Positions 1-5,607 of a DNA stretch of 5,806 bases are shown here, piece after piece (the first letter of the stretch is position 1; each line of letters begins with the position of its first letter). Both the position numbers and the translations under genes were made by a program. The stretch lies in the NCBI GenBank assembly GCA_016296675.1, contig JAEDIV010000151.1:1-5806 (forward strand), given 5' to 3'. This stretch comes from Clostridia bacterium. Its GTDB lineage: Bacteria > Bacillota > Clostridia > Christensenellales > Aristaeellaceae. Under the pieces are notes generated by a model. That model was not told the DNA's origin, searched no databases, and saw only the letters and a list, made by a program, of their open reading frames with translations.

Positions 1-61
1 CCGCTGTGCCTGTTCACTGTCTTATGCGTACCACGCCTTTGCCGGCGCTTCTTTTTGTGGC

Positions 62-565
62 TTATCCCTCGAGTTCAACCGCTTTGCCTTGTGCAAGCGA
101 TTTTTTTACGTCGATCTGTCTTTGATTTTTGCTGCCTCTGAAGTGAAGCTCCAAAGTTCTCTGGGCAAGCACAAACGGCCCGTCAATCAGAACGTCGGTG
201 TTTTTCAGGACATCCAGAATATCCGTATCCGTTTCCGCTTTTTTCAGAAGTTCCTCATACGTCCATCCGGAATACGCCCAGACGTTAAGTCCCATTTCCT
301 TTGCGGCTTTCGCCAGATGCGCGCAGGCTTTCGGCTGGCAGAAGGGGTCGCCGCCGGTCAGCGTGATTCCGTCCAGCAGCGGATTGTCCTCCATCATACG
401 GATGATCTTCTCCGTATCGACTTCTTTGCCTTTGTCGAAAGGATGGGTTTCAGGATTGTGGCAGCCCGGGCAATGATGCGGACATCCCTGCGTAAAGACG
501 GCCAGGCGAAAGCCCGGCCCGTCTACAATAGAATCGTTTTCAATTCCTGCAATTCTTATGATCAT
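62..565 (-). CDS. nrdG: Anaerobic ribonucleoside-triphosphate reductase activating protein (radical SAM activase)
   Basis: This 167-residue radical-SAM enzyme is recognised as NrdG. The family uses a [4Fe-4S] cluster and S-adenosylmethionine in the cytoplasm to create the glycyl radical on NrdD. The cluster motif is C28-x3-C32-x2-C35 in the context TQGCPHHCPGCHNPETH. It is followed by a SAM-binding TGGDPF segment (70-75), WAYSGW (96-101), the DGPF motif near 128-131 and RGSKNQRQIDV (143-153), all typical of the family. The length is close to E. coli NrdG (about 154), so the gene looks complete. The ATG overlaps the nrdD stop as ATGA. An AAGGTG ribosome binding site lies 8 bases upstream, inside the nrdD end, so translation is probably coupled. 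It has no promoter of its own that I can see and should ride on the nrdD transcript. No clear terminator is visible in the 61 bases that remain downstream. Confidence 0.96.
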   Translation of the reverse strand: MIIRIAGIENDSIVDGPGFRLAVFTQGCPHHCPGCHNPETHPFDKGKEVDTEKIIRMMEDNPLLDGITLTGGDPFCQPKACAHLAKAAKEMGLNVWAYSGWTYEELLKKAETDTDILDVLKNTDVLIDGPFVLAQRTLELHFRGSKNQRQIDVKKSLAQGKAVELEG

Positions 566-2886
566 TCTTCGGTCACCTTATGCTTGGTTCTATCTTTTTC
601 CTCGGCGCGCTTGGCATTGTTCCACTTGTCCAGCGTTCCGACGAGATAGCCGGTGATTCTGCGGATGCGCTCAAACTGAACGTTTTCTTCGCTTCTTCCG
701 CAATTGGGGCAGGTGTCGCCGATGATGCCGTTGTAGCCGCAGATGGGATCGCGGTCAACGGGATGATTGATGGAACCGTAGCCGATACCGGCTTCCTTCA
801 TCAGGCGGACGATCTTCTCAAAGGCCTCAAGGTTCTGGCTGGTGTCGCCGTCGAGCTCAACATAGGAGATATGGCCCGCGTTGGTCAGCTCATGATAGGG
901 CGCTTCGAGGCGGATCTTCTTGGCAGCACCGATCGAATAGTATACCGGCACATGGAAGGAGTTGGTGTAGTATTCTCTGTCGGTAACGCCGGGGATGACG
1001 CCGAACTTTTCGCGGTCGATGCGAACAAAGCGGCCGGAAAGGCCCTCCGCGGGCGTTGCAAGCAGCGTATAGTTCAATCCGGTCTTCCTGGACAGTTCGT
1101 CCATGTGATGGCGCATGAAGGTAACGATCTCAATACCCAGGTTCTGCGCGCGCTCGCTCTCGCCGTGGTGCTCGCCGATTAAGGCCTTGAGCGTTTCGGC
1201 AAGGCCGATAAAGCCGACGGACAGGGTGCCGTGCTTGAGAACTTCGCCCACTTCGTCGTCCCAGTCGAGCTTGTCGGAATCGATCCAGACGCCCTGGCCC
1301 ATGAGGAAGGGGAAGTTGCGCACACGCTTTTTGCGCTGAATGGCAAATCTCTCGGTCAGCTGATCCGCTGCAAGATCCATCATGCGGGTAAGCTCACTAA
1401 AGAACACATCAAGGTTCTTGTTGGCCTTAATCGCGAGGCGCGGAAGGTTGATGGAGGTGAAGGAAAGGTTTCCGCGGCCGTTAGAGATTTCGCGGGTGGG
1501 ATCATAGGTGTTGCCGATTACGCGGGTTCTGCAGCCCATGTAGGAAATCTCAGTCTCGGGATGGCCGGGCTTATAGTACTTGAGGTTGAAGGGCGCATCC
1601 TGGAAGGAGAAGTTCGGGAAGAGTCTTTTTGCGCTTACGCGGATGGCAAGCTTGAAAAGATCGTAGTTCGGATCTTCCGGATTATAGTTGATGCCTTCCT
1701 TGACGCGGAAAATCTGGATGGGGAAGATCGGGGTTTCGCCGCCGCCCAGACCGGACTCGGTGGTAAGAAGCAGGTTTTTGACCGCCATGCGTCCTTCAGG
1801 AGAGGTATCCATGCCGTAGTTGATGGAAGAGAAGGGAACCTGCGCGCCGGCACGGGAGTTCATGGTATTTAAGTTATGAACGAGCGCTTCCATCGCCTGA
1901 TAAGTGGCGCGGTCGGTCTCTTCAACAGCCTTTTTATGGGCAAAAGCCTGTACGGTTTTGATGTTTTCTTCGGAAAGGCCCAGCTTCTTGAGCGCTTCGG
2001 CTTCCTTTGCGACATACTCATCGTTCTGAACGAGGGTCGCTACGATGCCTTCGGCCTTCATGGGCTTTGCATAAGCATCAACAACGTCCTTCGCGTTTTC
2101 GATGTCCATCTTAAGTTCGAGCGCGCGGACCATATTCTGGCTATAACGCTTGGCGAAGGTCTTCTTTACGCCTTCCGCCATGGAATAGTCGAAGTTGACC
2201 ACGCTCTGGCCGCCGTGCTGGTCGTTCTGGTTGGCCTGAATGGCAATGCACGCAAGCGCGGAATAGCTGGCGATGTCATTGGGCTCACGGAGAACGCCGT
2301 GGCCGGTGGAGAAGCCGCCGTGGAACAGAGCGAGAAGATCGATCTGGGTGCAGGTGGTGGTCAGCGTATAGAAGTCCATATCGTGGATATGGATATCGCC
2401 TTCATTGTGGGCGTTGGCATGCTCGGGCTTTAAGACGAACATGGTGTTGAACTGCTTTGCGCCTTCAGAGCCGTATTTGAGCATCGCGCCCATGGCGGTG
2501 TCGCCGTTGATATTGGCGTTTTCACGCTTGATATCGCTGTCGCGCGCAGCCTTGAACGTGATATCATCGTAAATGCGCATAAGACGGGTGTTCATCTGGC
2601 GAACACGGGAACGCTCGGCGCGATAGAGAATATAGCTCTTGGCGGTATTGACATAGCCGTTGTCCAGAAGCACGCGCTCAACCACGTCCTGAACTTCTTC
2701 AACGGTGGGCACGCCGATGGCCTCATCGGAGCAAACGCGGTTTGCTACCTGCTGCGCCAGCTCCTCGGAAACTCTTCTGGATTTGGGGCTGCCCACTGCA
2801 ACAAACGCCTTGGCGATCGCGTCGGCGATTTTTTCCTGATTGAATTCAACCTTGCGTCCGTCTCTTTTAATGATATATTCGATCAT
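562..2886 (-). CDS. nrdD: Anaerobic (class III) ribonucleoside-triphosphate reductase, glycyl-radical enzyme
   Basis: This 774-residue protein reduces ribonucleoside triphosphates to deoxyribonucleotides without oxygen. An N-terminal ATP-cone (about 3-93, starting YIIKRDGRKVEF) gives allosteric control by ATP/dATP. The glycyl-radical barrel follows. C179 (TTTCTQID) and C452 (MGCRT) sit where the family has its two active-site cysteines, C452 being the likely thiyl-radical residue. The radical glycine is G746 in RRITGYLVGT, 28 residues from the C-terminus. A metal-site segment carries C716, C726 and C729; the position that would complete a CxxC pair with C716 is D713, so only three cysteines of the usual four are present. 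The protein is longer than E. coli NrdD (about 712), mainly through a charged helical stretch around 240-340, which I believe is common in Gram-positive homologues. The start follows GGAGAAAGAG with a rather long 14-base gap after GGAG. It is cotranscribed with the overlapping nrdG; the promoter and long leader are listed separately. Confidence 0.98.
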   Translation of the reverse strand: MIEYIIKRDGRKVEFNQEKIADAIAKAFVAVGSPKSRRVSEELAQQVANRVCSDEAIGVPTVEEVQDVVERVLLDNGYVNTAKSYILYRAERSRVRQMNTRLMRIYDDITFKAARDSDIKRENANINGDTAMGAMLKYGSEGAKQFNTMFVLKPEHANAHNEGDIHIHDMDFYTLTTTCTQIDLLALFHGGFSTGHGVLREPNDIASYSALACIAIQANQNDQHGGQSVVNFDYSMAEGVKKTFAKRYSQNMVRALELKMDIENAKDVVDAYAKPMKAEGIVATLVQNDEYVAKEAEALKKLGLSEENIKTVQAFAHKKAVEETDRATYQAMEALVHNLNTMNSRAGAQVPFSSINYGMDTSPEGRMAVKNLLLTTESGLGGGETPIFPIQIFRVKEGINYNPEDPNYDLFKLAIRVSAKRLFPNFSFQDAPFNLKYYKPGHPETEISYMGCRTRVIGNTYDPTREISNGRGNLSFTSINLPRLAIKANKNLDVFFSELTRMMDLAADQLTERFAIQRKKRVRNFPFLMGQGVWIDSDKLDWDDEVGEVLKHGTLSVGFIGLAETLKALIGEHHGESERAQNLGIEIVTFMRHHMDELSRKTGLNYTLLATPAEGLSGRFVRIDREKFGVIPGVTDREYYTNSFHVPVYYSIGAAKKIRLEAPYHELTNAGHISYVELDGDTSQNLEAFEKIVRLMKEAGIGYGSINHPVDRDPICGYNGIIGDTCPNCGRSEENVQFERIRRITGYLVGTLDKWNNAKRAEEKDRTKHKVTEE

Positions 2887-2926
2887 AGCGATATCTCTTT
2901 CTCCGTATTAGAATTTGCCCGCATCT

Positions 2927-2943
2927 TCCGCATTCAGCGGAAA
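2927..2943 (-). other. Small hairpin overlapping the end of the leader U-tract
   Basis: TTCCGC and GCGGAA pair around a five-base TGAAT loop, and the stem can grow by two further pairs (one G-U) into the U7 run. It can form only after polymerase has passed the terminator, so it may sequester the U-tract or help read-through. It lies about 40 bases before the nrdD start and does not cover the RBS. Confidence 0.4.
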
Positions 2944-2978
2944 AAAAGGCCGCGTCCCATACTGCATATGGTACGCAG
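2941..2978 (-). terminator. Terminator-like hairpin inside the nrdD leader (possible attenuator)
   Basis: Read on the minus strand, CTGCGT-A-CCATA (2978-2967) pairs with TATGG-G-ACGCGG (2961-2950). This gives an 11-bp stem with one A/G mismatch and one U-G pair, closed by a 5-base TGCAG loop. Two C residues and then seven T residues (2947-2941) follow. That is the form of an intrinsic terminator. It sits between the predicted nrdD transcription start and the nrdD ATG, so it would end nrdDG transcription early unless prevented. It could alternatively terminate a transcript from further upstream, but no gene is visible there. Confidence 0.5.
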
Positions 2979-2994
2979 TCAACCGATAGCATAC
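2971..2994 (-). promoter_or_regulatory. Possible antiterminator pairing competing with the leader terminator
   Basis: GUAUGC (2994-2989) can pair with GCGUAC (2976-2971) through six base pairs, one of them U-G, with a 12-base loop. GCGUAC is also the 5' arm of the terminator hairpin, so the two folds exclude each other. The pairing is short and is an inference. Confidence 0.25.
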
Positions 2995-3034
2995 GACATC
3001 ATGTACTTTTTGAGAAACATGCTTCATGCGTCGG

Positions 3035-3058
3035 CGGCGGAGCGGACAACGTCCGCCG
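3035..3058 (-). other. Stable GC-rich hairpin near the 5' end of the nrdD transcript
   Basis: Two alternative stems are possible. GCGGAC (3042-3047) and GTCCGC (3051-3056) flank a 3-base loop, or CGGCGGA (3035-3041) and TCCGCCG (3052-3058) flank a 10-base loop. On the nrdD transcript it would lie about 10 to 30 nt from the predicted 5' end. It may stabilise the mRNA or be the first element of a regulatory leader. Confidence 0.5.
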
Positions 3059-3065
3059 TTTGAAG

Positions 3066-3088
3066 TAAGTCCAATTATATAGGACTTA
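3066..3088. promoter_or_regulatory. Palindromic operator candidate over the nrdD -10 box
   Basis: TAAGTCC (3066-3072) and GGACTTA (3082-3088) form a perfect 7-bp inverted repeat separated by 9 bases. The predicted nrdD -10 box (minus strand TATAAT) lies inside the spacer, so a bound protein would block RNA polymerase; repression is the natural reading. The core GTCC-N9-GGAC recurs upstream of thyX at 3285-3301. It does not fit the NrdR box consensus (roughly ACAC-TATATATA-GTGT, usually paired about 31 bp apart). The arm-N9-arm spacing resembles the HrcA/CIRCE architecture, but the arm sequence differs. The regulator is unknown. Confidence 0.6.
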
Positions 3089-3102
3089 ACACACGAAATC
3101 AA
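3074..3102 (-). promoter_or_regulatory. Predicted sigma-A-type promoter of nrdDG
   Basis: On the minus strand, TTGATT (3102-3097) and a perfect TATAAT (3079-3074) are separated by 17 bases, the optimal spacing. Predicted transcription start is near 3066. It faces nrdD, whose ATG is about 180 bases downstream. Confidence 0.72.
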
Positions 3103-3164
3103 GGTGCGGATGCGCTTTTTCATATTAAGAATGTTTCATCAATATTTCATACAAATGCCCTTTC

Positions 3165-3202
3165 TTCTTTGAAACCCCCGTTTAAGGCGGGGTTTCGAAG
3201 GG
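3165..3202 (+). repeat. Strong hairpin of unknown role between the two divergent promoters
   Basis: GAAACCCC (3171-3178) and GGGGTTTC (3189-3196) form a perfect 8-bp inverted repeat. One more G-C pair forms inside past a bulged C. As plus-strand RNA the stem extends outward by six more pairs, three of them G-U, to 3165/3202. It is not followed by a T-run on either strand, so it is not a standard terminator. It lies upstream of both predicted starts, so neither transcript should contain it. Apart from this hairpin and the palindrome at 3283-3303, I see nothing identifiable between 3103 and 3345. Confidence 0.5.
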
Positions 3203-3282
3203 TTATGCTGTCATATCCGACCGAAGTCTGTCAAAACATGTCCTACGTTAATTTTTTCCATGCAATGCGAACAATATTGCTT

Positions 3283-3303
3283 TTGTCCGTCGCATACGGA
3301 CAA
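3283..3303. promoter_or_regulatory. Palindromic operator candidate upstream of thyX
   Basis: TTGTCCGT (3283-3290) and ACGGACAA (3296-3303) form a perfect 8-bp inverted repeat with a 5-base spacer. Viewed from the GTCC/GGAC cores the spacer is 9 bases, exactly as in the palindrome over the nrdD -10 box. Its centre is about 89 bases upstream of the predicted thyX start and 216 bp from the centre of the other palindrome. It is too far upstream to block the thyX promoter by simple overlap, so activation, looping between the sites, or a missed promoter nearby are possible. Confidence 0.55.
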
Positions 3304-3345
3304 GTGTTCTTTTCTCACAATTTCATGAAGAAATGGCGATTGTTA

Positions 3346-3374
3346 TTGACCTTGGCATACAACTATTGTAAAAT
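3346..3374 (+). promoter_or_regulatory. Predicted sigma-A-type promoter of the thyX operon
   Basis: TTGACC (3346-3351) and TAAAAT (3369-3374) are separated by 17 bases. Transcription would start near 3382, giving a leader of about 37 nt that carries the RBS AGGGAG (3403-3408), 10 bases before the thyX ATG. A short AT-rich inverted repeat (ATACT/AGTAT, 3377-3393) overlaps the predicted start; it may be chance. Confidence 0.72.
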
Positions 3375-3418
3375 GAATACTATATGAAAGTATATTTTCG
3401 GAAGGGAGCCTACCCGAT

Positions 3419-4729
3419 ATGAATACAGGCGGAGCCAGAATCGTTTCCATCAGCAATAACGGCGTAAGAATGTGCGCTGCGGCGGCCAGAATTTCAACCA
3501 CCGACGGCGGCGCAGTCAAAGCCATGGAAAGAGGAGACGGCGGCGAGAAGGATTTAAAACTCATCAAAAAAGTCGTAGCCTCCGGACACAAGACCATCCT
3601 TGAGCACCTCTCCTTCACCATCGCTTTTCACGACGTGAGCGTTCTGGCAGAACAGGGTCTGATCGAATTCCGCCTTGCCTCCTACACGGTCAAATCCAGA
3701 AGATATGTGGATTTTTCCGGCGCAGGCTATGTGATTCCGAACGGACTTACGGATGAGCAGCTTGCAGTTTTCAAAAGCAATATGGATGCGCGCTTTAAAG
3801 ATTACGGGGCGCTTTTGGAGCTCGGCATCGCGCGTGAGGACGCCAGGTTTGTCCTCCCCTATTGCTTTAAGAGCAATTTCTACATGACCTTAAACGCCAG
3901 AGAACTTGCGCATGTGATCGCATCCATGAGATACGGCCGTCTGAGCCGATATGAAGAGCTGAAAGGCATCGGCGAAAGCCTTGCAGAGCAGCTCAAGGAA
4001 ATCATGGGTGAAACCGACATAAACGAAAAACCTTCGCAGGCACAATATACCTGTAAAGAAAAGGAAGCGAATTTCGCGCCCCTTCATGTATGCGCACCCG
4101 AATCCGAGGTCGTAATCAAACCCGAAAATCCTGAGGAAGCGCTTTCCTTTGCGCTGCGTCTGACCGATCGCTTTGAGGGCGAAAACGCAGTCAAGCAGCT
4201 CGTCAAAGACGCGCGTCCCCGCGAGCTTGAGATGCTCTCCTATGGATTCACGGTCAAAAACGTTTCCCTTTCCTGCGTCACCCACTTTACCCGCCACAGG
4301 ATGCAGTCCCTGATCGTGCCTTTCCCGGAGGAGGCCCTTTTAAACGGCGGCTATGTGCTCCCCGAGAGCATAAAGGCGAACAAGGATGCGCTGGCGGTTT
4401 ACGAAAACGCCTTCAGCGACAATCTGGAAAATGCAAAGAAGCTGTCATCCCTCGGCGCCGGGTGCGCGCTTTTGGCATATTTCGCTCTGTCGGGAAACAC
4501 TGTGGATATTCTTTTCACAATGAATGCAAGAGAGCTTCTGCACTTTATGAAGCTCAGAACCTGCACGCGCGCGCAGTGGGAAATCCGGGATGCCGCGCAG
4601 GATATGCTATCCGGCCTTATGGAATCCTTCCCCGCGCTTTTCCGCTATTTCGGCCCCAGCTGCGCGGTGAACGGTTTCTGCCCCGAAGGCAGGCTCAGCT
4701 GCGGAAGACTTCAGAAAACGGAGGAATAA
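3419..4729 (+). CDS. thyX: Tandem (fused pseudo-dimer) flavin-dependent thymidylate synthase ThyX-like protein
   Basis: This 436-residue protein is about twice the length of ordinary ThyX (about 220) and contains two ThyX-type domains, roughly 7-198 and 222-425. The family makes dTMP from dUMP using methylene-tetrahydrofolate, FAD and NADPH. The N half has GH57...E62-H63, a degenerate ThyX motif (EFRLAS instead of RHRxxS, then intact S93-R-R95-Y96), EDARFVLP (140-147) and N159-A-R161...H165. At the position of the catalytic Arg (T. maritima R174) it has M170, followed by R171, and it lacks AQWEIR. The C half has intact R292-H-R294-M-Q-S297 but no S-x-R after it, lacks GH..EH, and has canonical NARELLHFMKLR (369-380, catalytic-type R380) and AQWEIR (385-390). 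The lost motifs are complementary. The tail has C415, C421 and C428. The start is set by AGGGAG. The gene has an upstream promoter and is followed by a cotranscribed hydrolase gene. The fold is certain; catalytic activity is inferred. Confidence 0.9.
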   Translation: MNTGGARIVSISNNGVRMCAAAARISTTDGGAVKAMERGDGGEKDLKLIKKVVASGHKTILEHLSFTIAFHDVSVLAEQGLIEFRLASYTVKSRRYVDFSGAGYVIPNGLTDEQLAVFKSNMDARFKDYGALLELGIAREDARFVLPYCFKSNFYMTLNARELAHVIASMRYGRLSRYEELKGIGESLAEQLKEIMGETDINEKPSQAQYTCKEKEANFAPLHVCAPESEVVIKPENPEEALSFALRLTDRFEGENAVKQLVKDARPRELEMLSYGFTVKNVSLSCVTHFTRHRMQSLIVPFPEEALLNGGYVLPESIKANKDALAVYENAFSDNLENAKKLSSLGAGCALLAYFALSGNTVDILFTMNARELLHFMKLRTCTRAQWEIRDAAQDMLSGLMESFPALFRYFGPSCAVNGFCPEGRLSCGRLQKTEE

Positions 4730-4732
4730 CAA

Positions 4733-5482
4733 ATGGAAATGAAAAAGCCGGTCATCGGCGTAATCCCTACCCGCAAATCAGATGATCCGAGCGTTTTATA
4801 TGTGCCCGAAAACGTCACAAAAGCCGTAGAGCGTTTGGGCGGTGAAGTATTCATGATCGACTATGACAAGATCAAAACCTATGAGCTGATCGGCATGACC
4901 GTTCAGCTGGACGGCGTGATCTACGCCGGCGGCGGCGATATGGATCCCAGATGCTACGGCCAGGAGCGCATCCCGGAGTGCGGCGAAGCCAATCCGAAGC
5001 GCGACGACATTGAGCTGAATATGTTCCCCCTGATTATGACCCGCCAGCTTCCGATCCTCGGTATCTGCCGCGGCATGCAGTCCATCAACGTTGCCCTCGG
5101 CGGAACGCTCACACAGGACATACCCGTAAAATACGGAACCAATCACCGTTTTTCGGGCTCCGAAGAGAAATTCCATCACAAACTGACCGTAAAGCCGGAC
5201 AATATGCTTTATGAAACCGTACAGTCCACAGAGATTCTGACCAACAGCTACCATCATCAGGCCATCGACGTCCTCGCGCCGGGTCTCATCCCGACCGCCT
5301 ATTCCGAGGAGGGGTTTGTCGAGGCCTTTGAAGCGCCGAAGAATATGGGACATTTCATTTTCGCCGTCCAGTGGCATCCGGAATCCACGCTGGACGACGA
5401 TGAAATCTCTTTAAAGATTTTCAAGCTGTTCATGGATGCGGTGCACAGGTACATGACCGTGCCCTGCCACCATCACGATTAA
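4733..5482 (+). CDS. Class I glutamine-amidotransferase-like gamma-glutamyl hydrolase (peptidase C26 / PuuD family)
   Basis: This 249-residue cytoplasmic protein has the full triad of the family: nucleophile C112 in GICRGMQ, with H216 and E218 in QWHPE. Other family marks are GGGDMDP (66-72), the NVALGGTLTQDI stretch (119-130) and NSYHHQAI (171-178). No synthetase domain is attached, so it is a stand-alone hydrolase of gamma-glutamyl bonds, like gamma-glutamyl-GABA hydrolase (PuuD) or gamma-glutamyl hydrolase; substrate is unknown. No putrescine-pathway gene is nearby, so I give no symbol. It starts 3 bases after the thyX stop. GGAGG (4720-4724), inside the thyX end, lies 8 bases before this ATG and 14 before the next in-frame ATG, which favours the first. 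Operon placement with a folate-using enzyme allows a folate-polyglutamate role, but this is speculation. The C-terminus ends CHHHD, a possible metal-binding tail. Confidence 0.9.
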   Translation: MEMKKPVIGVIPTRKSDDPSVLYVPENVTKAVERLGGEVFMIDYDKIKTYELIGMTVQLDGVIYAGGGDMDPRCYGQERIPECGEANPKRDDIELNMFPLIMTRQLPILGICRGMQSINVALGGTLTQDIPVKYGTNHRFSGSEEKFHHKLTVKPDNMLYETVQSTEILTNSYHHQAIDVLAPGLIPTAYSEEGFVEAFEAPKNMGHFIFAVQWHPESTLDDDEISLKIFKLFMDAVHRYMTVPCHHHD

Positions 5483-5607
5483 GAAAATGAATACTCGCAC
5501 GTTCAGTGAACGCCCCTACTACCGTATAACATCATAGACTTGATGACTGAAATGAACAACAAAACCTTTCTCTAAGACACAGATGTCCGTTTATAAACGC
5601 ACGAATT

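Larger units (their letters stand above)
2887..3066 (-). promoter_or_regulatory. Predicted long structured 5' leader of nrdDG
   Basis: If transcription starts about 7 bases after the predicted -10 box (near 3066), nrdD has a leader of about 180 nt. In transcript order it contains a stable GC-rich hairpin (3058-3035), a possible antiterminator pairing (2994-2971), a terminator-like hairpin with U7 (2978-2941), and a last hairpin UUCCGC-UGAAU-GCGGAA (2943-2927) whose 5' arm takes in the end of the U-tract. The RBS (GGAGAAAGAG) is downstream of all of these. I do not recognise a known riboswitch class. A minus-strand reading frame (ATG at 3027, stop at 2908) runs through the leader, but no ribosome binding site precedes it. 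The layout is inferred from base pairing only. Confidence 0.5.

Noticed and set aside
34..56. CGCC-TTTGCC-GGCG followed by CTTCTTTTT as a plus-strand terminator of a gene left of the window
   Set aside because: The stem is only 4 bp and the gene it would serve is outside the window. It has no T-run in the nrdG direction.
580..2433. Long plus-strand reading frames opposite nrdD, including about 200-residue ones at 580-1182, 1231-1872 and 1876-2433
   Set aside because: They lie antisense to a clear full-length nrdD, share one codon-aligned frame, and have no recognisable motifs. They are shadows of nrdD codon use.
2908..3123. Minus-strand 71-codon reading frame upstream of nrdD, and the shorter 39-codon version from 3027 as a leader peptide
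   Set aside because: The long form begins upstream of the predicted nrdD transcription start, and neither start has a ribosome binding site. The Arg-rich stretch is simply the GC-rich hairpin translated.
3169..3387. Plus-strand 72-codon reading frame running into the thyX promoter
   Set aside because: Its start is TTG inside a hairpin, no ribosome binding site precedes it, and it overlaps the thyX -35 and -10 boxes.
3377..3393. ATACT-N7-AGTAT repeat at the thyX start as an NrdR-like box
   Set aside because: It is AT-rich and short, lacks the ACAC/GTGT ends of NrdR boxes, and has no second box at the usual spacing.
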